A stretch of 64,000 nucleotides of DNA, from the NCBI GenBank assembly GCA_001657395.1, contig LYSY01000002.1, forward strand, positions 744,001-808,000, written 5' to 3'. Shown piece after piece: positions 14,281-23,532 of the stretch (within the stretch, counting starts at the first letter, position 1; every line of letters starts with the position of its first letter). Under the pieces are notes generated by a model. That model was not told where the DNA came from and did no database searches. It was given only the letters and a program-made list of their open reading frames with translations. This DNA comes from Rhodospirillales bacterium BBD 1991-14. Lineage in GTDB: Bacteria > Pseudomonadota > Alphaproteobacteria > Kiloniellales > Kiloniellaceae. Both the position numbers and the translations under genes were made by a program.

Positions 14281-15762
14281 ATGCCTGTGATTCGCGCCCT
14301 GCTTGGCGTTGCCGCCGCGCTCTTGGCGGGCCTGGCCCTCTGGCAACTCGAATCGGCCCGGCACGGGCTTTCCATTGCCGCGCTGAATGTCGGTGAAACG
14401 CCGGCGACGGTTTATCGCCTGCCAGACGTGCAGGGCCCTGCCGTGATCATCGCGCATGGCTTTGCCGGCTCGCGCCAGTTGATGGAAGCCTATGCCCTGA
14501 CGCTGGCCCATGCCGGCTACGTCGCGGTCAGCTTCGACTTTCCCGGCCACGGCCGCAATCCCAATTCGATGACGGGGGATATCACCCGGATTGAAGGAAC
14601 CACACGGCAACTGATTGCGGAGACTGCCGCCGTGATCGATGCTGCCGCCGCGCTCGATGCTGTCGAGGGTCCGGTGGTCCTGCTCGGTCATTCCATGGCG
14701 ACCGATATTCTGGTGCGCCAGGCGGCCGTCGATCCGCGCGTCGCTGCCGTGGTCGCGGTTTCCATGTATTCCGAGGCCGTCACCGCAGCGCAACCGGCCC
14801 GGCTGCTGATGATCTCCGGCGCTTGGGAGCGGCATCTGCGGGCCGTCGCGCTGGAGACCCTGCACCTCGTGGACTCGCAGGCCGCCGAAGGGGAGACGGC
14901 AGTCAGCGGCGACGGCACGGTGGTGCGCCGCGCCGCCGTCGCACCGCGGGTCGAGCATGTTGGCGTGCTCTACAGCGCCGCTGCGCTCGAAGAAGCCCTG
15001 ATCTGGGTAGACGCGGCTTCAGGCCGCGTTTCCGAGAGACGGGTCGCAGCCACGGGGCCGTGGATTGTGCTGCTGCTCGGCAGTCTCCTGGCGCTTGCCT
15101 GGCCGCTGGCGGCGCTGCTGCCCCAAAGCCCCCGTTCGCCGCAGAGCTTGCAAGGGCGAACCTTTGCCGTCGCCATCCTGCTGCCGGCTCTGCTGACGCC
15201 GCTGTTGCTCTATCCGGTGAGGCTGCAGCTCCTGCCGGTGCTGGTCGCGGACCATCTGCTGCTTCACCTTCTGGTCTACGGAGTGATCGGCCTTGCGGTG
15301 CTGCGTTGGCGCGGTGTGCATCTCGGCCCTCTGGCGGTGCTGCCGATTGTCGCACTGCTGGTCTTCGGCCTCGGTGTATTCGGGGTCGCGCTCGACCGTT
15401 ACGCCGCCAGTTTCCTTCCCCATGCCGGGCGCCTGCCGATCATCCTCGCCCTGGCGCTGGGTGCGGTCCCCTTCATGCTGGCCGACAGTCTGGTAACCGA
15501 GGCGGGACGCGCGCCGGTCTGGCGCGGACTGGCGGCGCGGGCGGCCTTCCTCGCCTCGCTGGGCCTCGCCGTCGCCCTGGACTTCGAGCGGCTGTTCTTC
15601 CTTCTGCTGATCCTCCCGGTGATCGTTCTGTTCTTCCTGGTCTTCGGCCTGATGGGCCGCTGGGTCGGCCGGCGCAGCGCAGCGCCGCTGGCTTGCGGGC
15701 TCGGTCTCGGCTTAATCCTCGCCTGGGCGCTGGGCGTCAGCTTTCCCTTGGTTGCCGTCTGA
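14281..15762 (+). CDS. Membrane-bound alpha/beta hydrolase of unknown substrate
   Basis: The 493-residue protein has an N-terminal membrane anchor (about residues 5-21) and then an alpha/beta-hydrolase domain. That domain has oxyanion region IIAHGFAGS (about 56-64), SFDFPGHGR, and nucleophile elbow LLGHSMA with Ser138. From about residue 260 to the end it is almost wholly hydrophobic, with roughly six to eight membrane segments broken by a Pro/Gln/Ser loop (PQSPRSPQS). ATG 14281 was chosen because the anchor follows it directly; the open frame extends upstream without family support. The gene sits between tspO and the puf terminator. I do not recognise a named homologue; an esterase acting on a membrane pigment or lipid is one possibility. 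Confidence 0.75.
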   Translation: MPVIRALLGVAAALLAGLALWQLESARHGLSIAALNVGETPATVYRLPDVQGPAVIIAHGFAGSRQLMEAYALTLAHAGYVAVSFDFPGHGRNPNSMTGDITRIEGTTRQLIAETAAVIDAAAALDAVEGPVVLLGHSMATDILVRQAAVDPRVAAVVAVSMYSEAVTAAQPARLLMISGAWERHLRAVALETLHLVDSQAAEGETAVSGDGTVVRRAAVAPRVEHVGVLYSAAALEEALIWVDAASGRVSERRVAATGPWIVLLLGSLLALAWPLAALLPQSPRSPQSLQGRTFAVAILLPALLTPLLLYPVRLQLLPVLVADHLLLHLLVYGVIGLAVLRWRGVHLGPLAVLPIVALLVFGLGVFGVALDRYAASFLPHAGRLPIILALALGAVPFMLADSLVTEAGRAPVWRGLAARAAFLASLGLAVALDFERLFFLLLILPVIVLFFLVFGLMGRWVGRRSAAPLACGLGLGLILAWALGVSFPLVAV

Positions 15763-15786
15763 GGTCCTCTCGGGCTCCCTCTTGGG

Positions 15787-15816
15787 AAAAAAAAGGGAGG
15801 CCGTTGCAGGCCTCCC
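15787..15816 (-). terminator. Rho-independent terminator of the puf operon
   Basis: An eight-base perfect stem, GGGAGGCC with GGCCTCCC (15795-15802 and 15809-15816), encloses a six-base loop. It is followed on the minus strand by eight T residues (15787-15794). It lies 35 bases beyond the pufC stop, so it ends the long crtEF-bchCXYZ-pufBALMC transcript. The T-tract is only on the minus-strand side, so it is not a good terminator for the hydrolase gene on the other strand. Confidence 0.92.
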
Positions 15817-15850
15817 GATGGAGCAAAGCGTCATCTGAGGGAATGTCAGA

Positions 15851-16873
15851 TCATTGCACAGGCGCTCCAAGTTCCGGATGGTCCTCCAGGGCATTGGCGC
15901 CGTACATCGGTTTCGGGATGCCCTGGTGGCAGGTCGTGCACATGGCTTTGGGCGCGTCGCCCTCGGGGCCGAGCCGGTTCTCCGGCAGCGCCGATTGCAG
16001 CGGGATGAGGTACTCCTCGTTCAGGTTCTGAACCATCTCGATGCCGTGCCAGGCGGTCATGCGTTGCGGCGTGCTCTGCTCCCAGTCACCGAAGGCGCGG
16101 CTGTTGTGGCAATAGGTGCAGTTCACGCCCAGGCCCTCGGACATGTGGACCATGAGAGAGTAGGTGGATTCGGTCTTCTGGATGGACTCGCCGCCCTCGG
16201 TGGTCGGCAGGGCGGCAAGGGCGGCCACCCGGATCTCCACGTCGTCCTTGGTGAGATACCGCATCAGGGCGTCGTAGGGCAGCGAGGAATAGCCCGTCAC
16301 CTCCACACCGAGGTTCTGGTTGTTCCGCCTGGCGGAGAAGCCGCCTGTCGTTTCCTTCTGGTGATCCTCCTCAACCCAGACATACTCCGGCACATGCTGG
16401 CCGCGGTGGCAGGTGAAGCAGTTCACCCCCGCACCGCCGACGTGGGTGTCCCATTCGGAGTTGATGGTCTGGGTCATCTGGATCATGCGGCGCGAAACAA
16501 TCTTGGTGTAGACGTCGTCGGCGGCCAGGTTCTCCTCGTTGTGGCAGTAGGCGCAGCCCTCTTCCGGGGAGACCCAGGTGGTGATGGACAGCATCAGGTG
16601 GTCGAACTGATCCTGCGAGAGCGCGCCCAGAACCTGCACGTTCTCGTAAACCTCGCCGGCCGGCGGGCCGCCGGGCTCGACCCGCCCGTAGCTCTCCCAG
16701 ACCTGGTTGCGCTCGGCGAGGTCGGCTTCCGTGCGCGGATTGTCGACCTGGACCATGCCGGTGCCGCGAAAGCCTTTCTGCGTGCTGTCGATCGGCGGGT
16801 GGTCCCAGTCCGACATCGCCGCCAGAACGAGGACGAAAACGAAGGGGATCGCGACTATCCATACGTCCTTCAT
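15851..16873 (-). CDS. pufC: Photosynthetic reaction centre tetrahaem cytochrome c subunit
   Basis: PufC re-reduces the oxidised special pair of the reaction centre on the periplasmic side. The 340-residue product has four CxxCH haem motifs (C107-H111, C152-H156, C252-H256, C312-H316), so it is tetrahaem. Upstream methionines that can serve as axial ligands (for example in LMLSITTW and RMIQMTQ) are in place. The N-terminus, MKDVWIVAIPFVFVLVLAAM, is a hydrophobic anchor with no cysteine at the usual lipobox position, so it is probably an uncleaved membrane helix. The ATG lies two bases after the pufM stop and has GGGAGGGAA upstream. Longer frames extend into pufM and were rejected. Confidence 0.97.
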   Translation of the reverse strand: MKDVWIVAIPFVFVLVLAAMSDWDHPPIDSTQKGFRGTGMVQVDNPRTEADLAERNQVWESYGRVEPGGPPAGEVYENVQVLGALSQDQFDHLMLSITTWVSPEEGCAYCHNEENLAADDVYTKIVSRRMIQMTQTINSEWDTHVGGAGVNCFTCHRGQHVPEYVWVEEDHQKETTGGFSARRNNQNLGVEVTGYSSLPYDALMRYLTKDDVEIRVAALAALPTTEGGESIQKTESTYSLMVHMSEGLGVNCTYCHNSRAFGDWEQSTPQRMTAWHGIEMVQNLNEEYLIPLQSALPENRLGPEGDAPKAMCTTCHQGIPKPMYGANALEDHPELGAPVQ

Positions 16874-16875
16874 GG

Positions 16876-17847
16876 TCAGTTCCCTCCCATTCCGGCCGGG
16901 TCGGCGGTGCTGCCGAAGACATCGGGATAGGGCGGCGCGATGCCGTGCTTGACGCCCCAGAGATACCAGTTGTCGACCACCGTCCCGGTCAACAGGATGC
17001 CGATGCCACCGGTCAGCGGGCAGAGCACCGCAAACCACCAGGCCCAGCGGTGGATCGATTCCATGGTGGCGTTGAAGCCCATGGTCCAGCGCCAGAACAG
17101 GGCCGCCCGCTCGGAGGCGGTGCCGCGGTCGACGATCTGCTCGATCTCGCGGTCGCCGCCGAAGCGGCTGACCGCCAGGATCGTCGCCCCGTGCATGGCA
17201 AAGAGCAGGGCCGAGCCATAGAGAAAGACGATCGAGAGCATGTGGAAGGGGTTGTAGAAAAGGTTGCCGTAGCGGATCGAGAAGGCGGCTGTCCAGTCGA
17301 GATGCGGGAAGATCCCGTAGGGCACGGCCTCCGCCCAGCTGCCCATCAGGATCGGCCGGATCAGGCCCAGCACGAAGAACAGCCAGAGCGCCGCAGCGAA
17401 GGCCCAGGCAATGTGCTTGCCCATGCCGAGCGCCTGGGCCCGGGTGTAGAGCCTGGCCCACCAAAGCAGCACGGAGGCCGACAGGAAAGCACCGGTCACC
17501 AGGAACCAGCCACCCTCCGCCATCGGCGGGAAGGAGAGTCCGTACTCAGGCGCCGGCGGGTCCAGCGACAGCCAGAAGAGCTGACGCACGAACTGGATCG
17601 GGTCCCAGCCGACGGAGGCCAGCATGTTCAGGCCGATGGTAACGAAGGCGATGGTGCCGCAGATGATGGACGCAACCCCGAGGCCCCCGAGGTAGAGCGG
17701 GCCGATCTGTGCCTCGCCGAACTTGCCGGCCCAGTAGGCCATCCAGGTCTTGTTGCCGCGCGTCCAGGCGCCGCTCTTGACCGGAACGCCGAGGTCGGGT
17801 GCGCCGTGAACCTGGACGTCGGTGAAGATGTTTTGATATTCGGGCAT
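16876..17847 (-). CDS. pufM: Photosynthetic reaction centre M subunit
   Basis: The 323-residue protein has five transmembrane helices and pairs with PufL to bind the special pair, accessory bacteriochlorophylls, bacteriopheophytins and quinones. The N-terminus, [15 protein letters not shown], and the iron/QA region [27 protein letters not shown] are clear. The C-terminus, [16 protein letters not shown], is typical, with a short tail [13 protein letters not shown]. The ATG at 17847 is preceded by GGGGG at good spacing; an in-frame start 24 bases upstream would add non-family residues. It follows pufL by five bases. Confidence 0.97.
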   Translation of the reverse strand: MPEYQNIFTDVQVHGAPDLGVPVKSGAWTRGNKTWMAYWAGKFGEAQIGPLYLGGLGVASIICGTIAFVTIGLNMLASVGWDPIQFVRQLFWLSLDPPAPEYGLSFPPMAEGGWFLVTGAFLSASVLLWWARLYTRAQALGMGKHIAWAFAAALWLFFVLGLIRPILMGSWAEAVPYGIFPHLDWTAAFSIRYGNLFYNPFHMLSIVFLYGSALLFAMHGATILAVSRFGGDREIEQIVDRGTASERAALFWRWTMGFNATMESIHRWAWWFAVLCPLTGGIGILLTGTVVDNWYLWGVKHGIAPPYPDVFGSTADPAGMGGN

Positions 17848-17852
17848 TGGTC

Positions 17853-18686
17853 CTACCCCCCTGTGCTCCAAATCGGCAGGTCAAGCCACCAGTTCCACCA
17901 CGAGGGCCAGCCGGCGACCCAGAACGGGCCGCTGATGATGATGCAGACAGCGCTCCAGAAGCCGGCGGAGAGCGCCAGGAAGAGGCCGAGGCGGTGAATG
18001 CCGAGGGTGCCGATGGAATAGCCGATGGAATCGCGGAAGAACGTGTTCTCGTGCTCGGCGGTCTTGACCGGCTCGCCCTTCTCCGGGTTCGTGGCCGAGA
18101 GGATGAGGCCGCCGTGCAGCGCCAGTGCCAGGCAGGTGGTAAAGAAAAACGTTACGGCGATCATATGCGCCGGGTTGTAGTGAAAGTGCAGGTACTGGTA
18201 GCCGACGTTGGAAACCCAATCCAGGTGACTGAGGATGCCGTAGGGGAAGCCGTGCCCCCAGGCACCGAGCAGCACAGGGCGGATGACCACCAGCGAAAAG
18301 TACGCGAAGATCGCGACGCCGAAGGCGAAGGGAACGTGGTAGCCGATGCCCAGCTTACGGGCGATTTCCACTTCCCTGAGGGCCCAGGACCCGAAGGCGC
18401 CCAGCGCGCAGACCGTGATGACCTGCCAGAGGCCGCCCTCGGCCAGGGGTGCAAGCGCGAGGCCGTAAGAAAGATCGGGCGGGGCGATGTTGATGCGCCA
18501 GACGTTCCACGTCGGGCCGATGGCTGCACCGTAGAGGATCAGCACCGTTCCCAGGATCGAGAAGAATGCCGTGAGGACACCGAAAAAGCCGACATAGAAC
18601 GGCCCGATCCAGAAGTCGAACAGATCGCCGCCGATCAGCGTACCGCCGCGGACGCGATACTTCTTTTCGAAATCGAGCATGGCCAT
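17853..18686 (-). CDS. pufL: Photosynthetic reaction centre L subunit
   Basis: A 277-residue five-helix subunit of the type-2 reaction centre. The N-terminus [20 protein letters not shown] aligns with the standard PufL start, supporting the ATG at 18686. Functional segments include the special-pair region [24 protein letters not shown], with the His ligands. The QB/iron region is [22 protein letters not shown]. It is separated from pufA by about 180 bases containing a strong inverted repeat, the normal arrangement that keeps antenna mRNA more abundant than reaction-centre mRNA. Confidence 0.98.
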   Translation of the reverse strand: MAMLDFEKKYRVRGGTLIGGDLFDFWIGPFYVGFFGVLTAFFSILGTVLILYGAAIGPTWNVWRINIAPPDLSYGLALAPLAEGGLWQVITVCALGAFGSWALREVEIARKLGIGYHVPFAFGVAIFAYFSLVVIRPVLLGAWGHGFPYGILSHLDWVSNVGYQYLHFHYNPAHMIAVTFFFTTCLALALHGGLILSATNPEKGEPVKTAEHENTFFRDSIGYSIGTLGIHRLGLFLALSAGFWSAVCIIISGPFWVAGWPSWWNWWLDLPIWSTGG

Positions 18687-18789
18687 GGTCAGAACCTCCA
18701 GACGCTGCGTCCCTCAAATCCCCTTTCGCGGGGTGGGCGCAGCGGGGGAACCGTCTCAGCGAGAGCGGGTTCCGCCCGCCGTCCCCATC

Positions 18790-18853
18790 ATCGATGCGTC
18801 GTGGATCCGGGACCGGCTCGAAGGGGATGGCACCCGGTCCACGACGTCTCGAT
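18790..18853 (-). other. Long stem-loop in the pufA-pufL intercistronic region
   Basis: Plus-strand arms 18790-18811 and 18833-18853 are complementary in blocks: ATCGA with TCGAT, CGTCGTGGA with TCCACGACG, and CCGGG with CCCGG, with small internal mismatches and a loop of about 20 bases. It lies between the pufA stop and the pufL start. In Rhodobacter, stem-loops at this place stabilise the pufBA segment against 3' decay, setting the antenna to reaction-centre ratio. The same role is inferred here from position and structure. Confidence 0.8.
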
Positions 18854-18865
18854 GCCTGCTTTCCT

Positions 18866-19000
18866 TTACGGATTCATCAACCAGTTGAATCGTTCCGTGC
18901 TGAGCAGGATGAAGTGAATCATCGCGGCCAGCGAAAACAGGAATACGCCTTGTACGACCATCACTCTGCGAGGGTCGAACATGAGCCAAATTCGCCACAT
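18866..19000 (-). CDS. pufA: Light-harvesting 1 alpha polypeptide
   Basis: A 44-residue antenna protein, too short for routine ORF lists: [16 protein letters not shown], a single helix, the bacteriochlorophyll ligand His29 in [16 protein letters not shown], and a C-terminus that stops at LMNP. The MWRIW start and [12 protein letters not shown] segment are diagnostic of LH1 alpha. The C-terminal tail usually extends ten or more residues past FNWL; here it is almost absent. GGAGGAGAG precedes the ATG. It follows pufB by 12 bases in the pufBALMC order. Confidence 0.97.
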   Translation of the reverse strand: MWRIWLMFDPRRVMVVQGVFLFSLAAMIHFILLSTERFNWLMNP

Positions 19001-19012
19001 TGCTCTCTCCTC

Positions 19013-19228
19013 CTATCCGATTAGGGATGACAGAGTGCTGGTAGCACTCGGCAGGATGTCCGAAGCGGAAGCAGCCATTTCAGGATGAAACCAAGGACGC
19101 CAGATCCAGGTGAGCAGATGCGCAACAACCGCAATTGCCACAAAGAGCCAGAGGCCTTGCATATAGTACTTATGGAACTCCTTCGCTTCGTCGGGGGTAA
19201 GGCCTGACAAACTCTCATGGTCGGCCAT
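19013..19228 (-). CDS. pufB: Light-harvesting 1 beta polypeptide with C-terminal extension
   Basis: A 71-residue LH1 beta subunit. The conserved N-terminus [20 protein letters not shown], the transmembrane helix with bacteriochlorophyll ligand His37 ([13 protein letters not shown]), and an excellent ribosome site (GAGGAGG) are present. Most LH1 beta chains end within a few residues of the WRPW motif. This one continues for about 24 residues ([19 protein letters not shown]...), rich in Ser/Ala, on the periplasmic side. The family call is certain; the tail is unusual. Confidence 0.97.
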   Translation of the reverse strand: MADHESLSGLTPDEAKEFHKYYMQGLWLFVAIAVVAHLLTWIWRPWFHPEMAASASDILPSATSTLSSLIG

Positions 19229-19426
19229 AGTCTACCTCCTCGATGATTGGCCTTGCGGCCGTTACCGCATAATCCCTACGCGGCCAGGGCCCCCCACCGG
19301 GATGACCCCGGCATGGTGGTTCGGACGCCCCGAAGGTGGGGCGAATTCCTATGAATGATCGCTGCGTACCAAGGCGTGCGGCATCCGAGAGCCTTGCCGC
19401 TGGCACCAGTGTTGTCTGAACTTTCT
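19229..19426 (-). other. bchZ-pufB leader without pufQ
   Basis: About 200 bases separate bchZ from pufB. The region holds a small hairpin (next entry) and a second GC-rich imperfect inverted repeat (CCACC...GGTGG, near 19293-19320). A frame beginning ATGAAGAAAGTTC, overlapping the bchZ stop and running through pufB in another frame, has no PufQ-like transmembrane helix and is not accepted as a gene. No TGT-N12-ACA site was seen here, so separate puf promoter control by PpsR is not evident. Confidence 0.6.
19326..19343 (-). other. Hairpin upstream of pufB
   Basis: CGCCCC and GGGGCG form a six-base stem with a six-base loop in the minus-strand RNA. No T-run follows, so it is more likely an RNA processing or stability element between bchZ and pufBA than a terminator. 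The function is inferred. Confidence 0.5.
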
Positions 19427-20884
19427 TCATGCCGCCGTGCCCTCCACGACAGAGAGGCGGGCGCGGTCGAGGCAGGCAGTGGTGACCTCCTCCAGTCCAG
19501 CGACGCGGGCCTGTTTCTCTGCTGCGTCGCGCAGACGTTTGGCTGCCGAGATGCGGGTGAGCACGGGGTGCTTTTCCAGCAGGCGCGACAACGCGGTCTG
19601 TGCATCGGCCGTCCAGGGCAGTGCGCGGTGCAGGCGTGCCGGCGTCGCCTCTGCACGGTCGAGGTCGCTGCCGAGCGGCAGGATGTGGAAGAGCGCATCG
19701 AAGAGCGCGTTGCAGACCTCCTGCACCAGGTAGGTCGCGCCGGCATAGCCCATGAAGGGGGTGCCGGTGTGGCGGCGGATGATGGTGCCGGGGAAGGAGG
19801 CGGGAATGAAGATCGCCCGGCCTCCGGTCTCGGCCAGGTACATGCGCTCGTTGTAGCTGCCGAAGAGCACCAGCGGTGTCTTGTCCTGCACCGTCTTGCG
19901 GATGACCTCGTTGTCGGGCTTCTTGCCGGCGCTGCGCTGGAAGGCGAAGGTGCAGGGCAGGCCCAGGTCATACTCCAGAAAGTTTCTGAGCCCGCGCGTA
20001 TAGGTCTCGTTCGCGACGATCGCGAAGCTTGCGGTGCCGAAAAAGTCCTGGGTGACGGAGCGCCAGAGATCCCAGACTGGCTTGATGGTCGTGTGTTTCT
20101 CGCGGCGGATGAAAGGCTCGGGATCGAGACCCAGCAGTTCGCCCAGGCTGCGCAGAAACTTGGTCGTGCTTTCCACACCGATGGGGGCCTGCAGATAGGG
20201 CCGCTCCAGGGATTCGCAGAGCATGCGCCCGAACTCGCGGTAGAGGCAGACGTTCACCTCCGCATCGACCAGGCGCGGGATTTCGCTCAGATGGCTGCCC
20301 AGCGGGAAGACCTGGTTGACCTCGGCGCCGATGCCTTCGACCAGGCGCCGGATCTCCGCCAGGTCGGAGGGCATGTTGAACATGCCGTAGCTGGGCCCGA
20401 TGATGTTGACCCGCGGCTTGGCGCCCTCAGGCAGTGGCTTGGCCTTGGGCGGCCTGCCTTTGCGCGCGCCGTACTCCGACCACAGCCAGGAGAGGGCGCG
20501 GTCGGCACTCTGCCACTGGTCCTCGTCGATGGTGCGCGGCAGGAAGCGCTTGATGCCGGTGCCCTCCGGCGTCACACCGCCGCCGATCATCTCGGCGATC
20601 GAGCCGGTGACGACGACGGCCGGCAGGTCCGGGTCCAGGGCCTTGTGGGCCCGGCGCATGGCGTTTTCCGTGCCGGTCTGGCCCAGTTCTTCCTCGGCCA
20701 GCCCGGTCACCACGATGGGCAGTTCATGGGGCGGCAGGCCGTCGGTGTAGTGCAGCACCGAGGTGACCGGCAGGTTCTCGCAGCCGACCGGTCCGTCGAT
20801 GATCACCTGCAGCCCCTTGATGGCGGTGAAGACATAGACCGAGCCCCAGTAGCCGCCGGCGCGGTCGTGATCCTGGATCAGCAT
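19427..20884 (-). CDS. bchZ: Chlorophyllide a reductase subunit Z
   Basis: BchZ, with BchY, forms the catalytic component of chlorophyllide a oxidoreductase, which reduces the C7-C8 bond of ring B. The 485-residue product starts [19 protein letters not shown] and has the cluster-ligand segment [40 protein letters not shown] and [19 protein letters not shown] follow. The ATG at 20884 overlaps the bchY stop by seven bases. Longer in-frame starts inside bchY have no family support. The gene order bchXYZ-puf is standard. Confidence 0.97.
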   Translation of the reverse strand: MLIQDHDRAGGYWGSVYVFTAIKGLQVIIDGPVGCENLPVTSVLHYTDGLPPHELPIVVTGLAEEELGQTGTENAMRRAHKALDPDLPAVVVTGSIAEMIGGGVTPEGTGIKRFLPRTIDEDQWQSADRALSWLWSEYGARKGRPPKAKPLPEGAKPRVNIIGPSYGMFNMPSDLAEIRRLVEGIGAEVNQVFPLGSHLSEIPRLVDAEVNVCLYREFGRMLCESLERPYLQAPIGVESTTKFLRSLGELLGLDPEPFIRREKHTTIKPVWDLWRSVTQDFFGTASFAIVANETYTRGLRNFLEYDLGLPCTFAFQRSAGKKPDNEVIRKTVQDKTPLVLFGSYNERMYLAETGGRAIFIPASFPGTIIRRHTGTPFMGYAGATYLVQEVCNALFDALFHILPLGSDLDRAEATPARLHRALPWTADAQTALSRLLEKHPVLTRISAAKRLRDAAEKQARVAGLEEVTTACLDRARLSVVEGTAA

Positions 20885-22437
20885 CCGATCGCTCCCTCGA
20901 CCTTGTCGGTCTTTGCGCTTTTCTGGGCGTCGGCCTTGATCCGCCGCGCGCTGTTCTTTTTGCGGAAGGCCTGCTGGTCCGGCGGGACGTCTTCCCAGAT
21001 GCCGGCGTTGTCGCCCTCGCCGACGTCTTCGAAGAAGGCCTTCATGCGGTCGAAGCGGGGCTTGTTGGCAATCGCGCCGTTGATGAGCTGTCCCAGAACG
21101 CCGGCACCGGCGACACCCATCAGCGGGCGCGCGGAGATCAGGTTGGTGAAGTAGAGCGCCGGGATCGTCTCTTCCTTGGCCTTCTGGACCACCGGCGTGG
21201 TCCCGATGGCGAGATCCGGTCTGAACTCGGCGACGGCGGCCAGGTCCTGCTCCAGGGAGGCGCGGAAGTTCACCTGCACGCCATGGGCCTGCAGCCAGTC
21301 GCGGTCGCTTGCCGACCACGGCGTCGATGGGCAGGCGGTGCCGACGTAGCGCACCTCGGCGCCGGACTCGATCAGCAGGCGCGCCACCAGAAGTTCGGAG
21401 CCTTCGTAGCCCGAGAGCGTGATCCGCCCCTTGATGGGCGTGGTGGCGAGGGCCGCGGCGATGGCCGGGAGGGCCTCGTTCTTCGCGGCCTCCACCTTCG
21501 TTCTGGCGATCCCGCAGCGTTCACCGATGGCATCCAGCCAGGCGGCGGTCCCGTCGTAGCCGACCGGCGCGGAGCCGATGATCGCGCGCCCGGCGGCGGT
21601 GAACTCGCGGCAGGCGCTGGTATAGAAGGGGTGCAGTGCCGCCACGGCAGCGCAGTCGAGAGCGCCGTAAAGCTCCCGCCACTCGCGGGTCGGGACCACC
21701 GGTCCGGCCGCCAGCCCCATGGGTGCCAGCATCTGGCCGATGGTGACCGGGTCGGCCGGAAAGACCTCGCCCAGCAGGGTAATTGTCGGCTTGTCCCTGA
21801 TGCCGCCGCGCGGCGCCTGCACCGGGCCCTGCTCCGCCTCGGTCCGGGCGTACTTCAGCATGGCCCCGGCAAGCACGTCCTTGGCCTCCGCATGGGTCGG
21901 AACGCCGAAGCCCGGCACGTCGATGCCGATGATCCGCACGCCGTTGATCTCCTTCGGCAGCATCTGCAGGGGAATGCCGGAAGCCGTCGGCACGCAGAGA
22001 TTGGTCACCACCACCGCGTCATAGAGATCGGGGTCGGCAAGCTTGTGCACCGCATCGCGGATGTCTTCGTAGAGCTTGCCGGTGACCAGCGTTTCGGAGT
22101 TGAAGGGCACGTAGCCGACGCTGCGCCTGGCGCCGTAGAAGTGGGAGGTGAAGGTGAGGCCGTAGACGCAGCAGGCGGAACCGCAGAGTACCGAGGCCGT
22201 GCGCCGCATGCGCAGGCCCACGCGCAGGGAGCCGAAGGCTGGGCACATGCTCTGCGGTTTGTCGTGCGGTCCTTGCGGATAGTCCTTCGCGTATTGGTCC
22301 AGCACCGCGCTCTTGCCGGCTTTTTCGGCGGCGGCGCGCATCTTCTCGGCCCCGCCATGACAGCCGCCTGCGCTTTCCGGAGTCTGCGGTTCCGGATCGG
22401 CGGTGGTTCTGGCGGTGGCAGTCTGATCGATGGTCAT
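20878..22437 (-). CDS. bchY: Chlorophyllide a reductase subunit Y
   Basis: The 519-residue subunit binds the shared iron-sulfur cluster and substrate together with BchZ. Conserved segments include [49 protein letters not shown] and [13 protein letters not shown]. The N-terminal 30 residues (Thr/Pro-rich, then [11 protein letters not shown]) are typical of the family. The ATG at 22437 lies 45 bases after bchX, the largest gap inside bchXYZ. The C-terminus KVEGAIGC overlaps bchZ. Confidence 0.97.
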   Translation of the reverse strand: MTIDQTATARTTADPEPQTPESAGGCHGGAEKMRAAAEKAGKSAVLDQYAKDYPQGPHDKPQSMCPAFGSLRVGLRMRRTASVLCGSACCVYGLTFTSHFYGARRSVGYVPFNSETLVTGKLYEDIRDAVHKLADPDLYDAVVVTNLCVPTASGIPLQMLPKEINGVRIIGIDVPGFGVPTHAEAKDVLAGAMLKYARTEAEQGPVQAPRGGIRDKPTITLLGEVFPADPVTIGQMLAPMGLAAGPVVPTREWRELYGALDCAAVAALHPFYTSACREFTAAGRAIIGSAPVGYDGTAAWLDAIGERCGIARTKVEAAKNEALPAIAAALATTPIKGRITLSGYEGSELLVARLLIESGAEVRYVGTACPSTPWSASDRDWLQAHGVQVNFRASLEQDLAAVAEFRPDLAIGTTPVVQKAKEETIPALYFTNLISARPLMGVAGAGVLGQLINGAIANKPRFDRMKAFFEDVGEGDNAGIWEDVPPDQQAFRKKNSARRIKADAQKSAKTDKVEGAIGC

Positions 22438-22482
22438 GGCGGTGTCGTTCGGGAAGGGCCTGTCTGCGTCCTCGGGCGGGCG

Positions 22483-23532
22483 TCAGACCTTTTCGTAGAT
22501 AACCTCCAGGGAGTCCTTGCGCAGGGTGGCGGCGGAGGCACACATGTCTTCAAGCCTTGCCGGCTGCAGCACCACGTCGCGCCCGGTCTCCTCGCTGGAG
22601 AACAGACCGAGAAGTCCGTCCTGGGAGAGCGGCTGAGGCTGCAGCGGCGGTGCCTCGGCGACATTGGTGGCAAGCTCTTCGAAGAGGCCGCCCCATTCAC
22701 TCTCAGGCATGCCGATGATCTCGTAGTTCGCGCTCTTGCGCCGGATGTCCTCGTTGGCGGGAATGGCGGAGAGCACGGGGATGTCGACGGCTTCGCAGAA
22801 GGCCGCCGCCTCGCCGGTGCCGTCGTCCTTGTTGATCACCATCCCGGCGACCCCGACGTTGCCGCCCAGCTTGCGGAAGTACTCGACCGCCGAGCAGACG
22901 TTGTTGGCGACATAAAGCGACTGCAGGTCGTTGGAGGCGACGACGATCACCTTCTGGCACATGTCCCGGGCGATGGGCAGGCCGAAGCCGCCGCAGACCA
23001 CGTCACCCAGGAAGTCGAGGAGCACGTAGTCGAAGTCCCAGTCGTGGAAGCCCAGCTTCTCCATGAGCTCGAAACCGTGGATGATGCCGCGCCCGCCGCA
23101 GCCGCGGCCCACTTCGGGGCCGCCAAGCTCCATGGCGTAGACGTTGTCGCGCACGAAGCAGACATCGCCGATGGCGACGTCCTCGCCGGCGTCTTTTTTG
23201 CGGCTGGAGGTTTCGATGATGGTGGGCACGCTGCGCCCGCCGAACAGCAGCGACGTCGTGTCGCTCTTGGGATCGCAGCCGATCAGCAGAACCTTCTTGC
23301 CCTGCTGGGCCATCATGTAGCTGAGGTTGGAAAGCGTGAAGCTCTTGCCGATACCGCCTTTTCCGTAGATGGCGATGATCTGGGTTTCCTTGGTGGGGAC
23401 GGCTGTGGGCACCGGGGTGGGTTCGACCTTCGCCTCGGCTCTCAAGGCAGCGACCATGTCGTCGCGGGCGTTGGCGTCTGCGCGTTTGACAGCATTCTTG
23501 ATCGAGCTCTTGGCCACACTGCGGTCCGTCAT
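22483..23532 (-). CDS. bchX: Chlorophyllide a reductase iron protein subunit X
   Basis: BchX is the NifH-like ATP-dependent electron donor to BchYZ. The 349-residue protein has an N-terminal extension of about 50 residues before the P-loop [14 protein letters not shown], as is normal for BchX and unlike BchL. Cluster cysteines lie in [16 protein letters not shown] and [12 protein letters not shown]. The start overlaps the bchC stop (ATGA at 23529-23532). Its family assignment against bchL (4280-5191) is clear from these features. Confidence 0.98.
   Translation of the reverse strand: MTDRSVAKSSIKNAVKRADANARDDMVAALRAEAKVEPTPVPTAVPTKETQIIAIYGKGGIGKSFTLSNLSYMMAQQGKKVLLIGCDPKSDTTSLLFGGRSVPTIIETSSRKKDAGEDVAIGDVCFVRDNVYAMELGGPEVGRGCGGRGIIHGFELMEKLGFHDWDFDYVLLDFLGDVVCGGFGLPIARDMCQKVIVVASNDLQSLYVANNVCSAVEYFRKLGGNVGVAGMVINKDDGTGEAAAFCEAVDIPVLSAIPANEDIRRKSANYEIIGMPESEWGGLFEELATNVAEAPPLQPQPLSQDGLLGLFSSEETGRDVVLQPARLEDMCASAATLRKDSLEVIYEKV

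Noticed and set aside
19215-19430. 71-residue minus frame starting at the bchZ stop, considered as pufQ
   Set aside because: No transmembrane helix, Pro/Gly/Arg-rich, and it runs into pufB in another frame.
19355-21154. 599-residue plus-strand frame opposite bchZ/bchY
   Set aside because: bchZ and bchY on the other strand are certain; no motif seen in the shadow.
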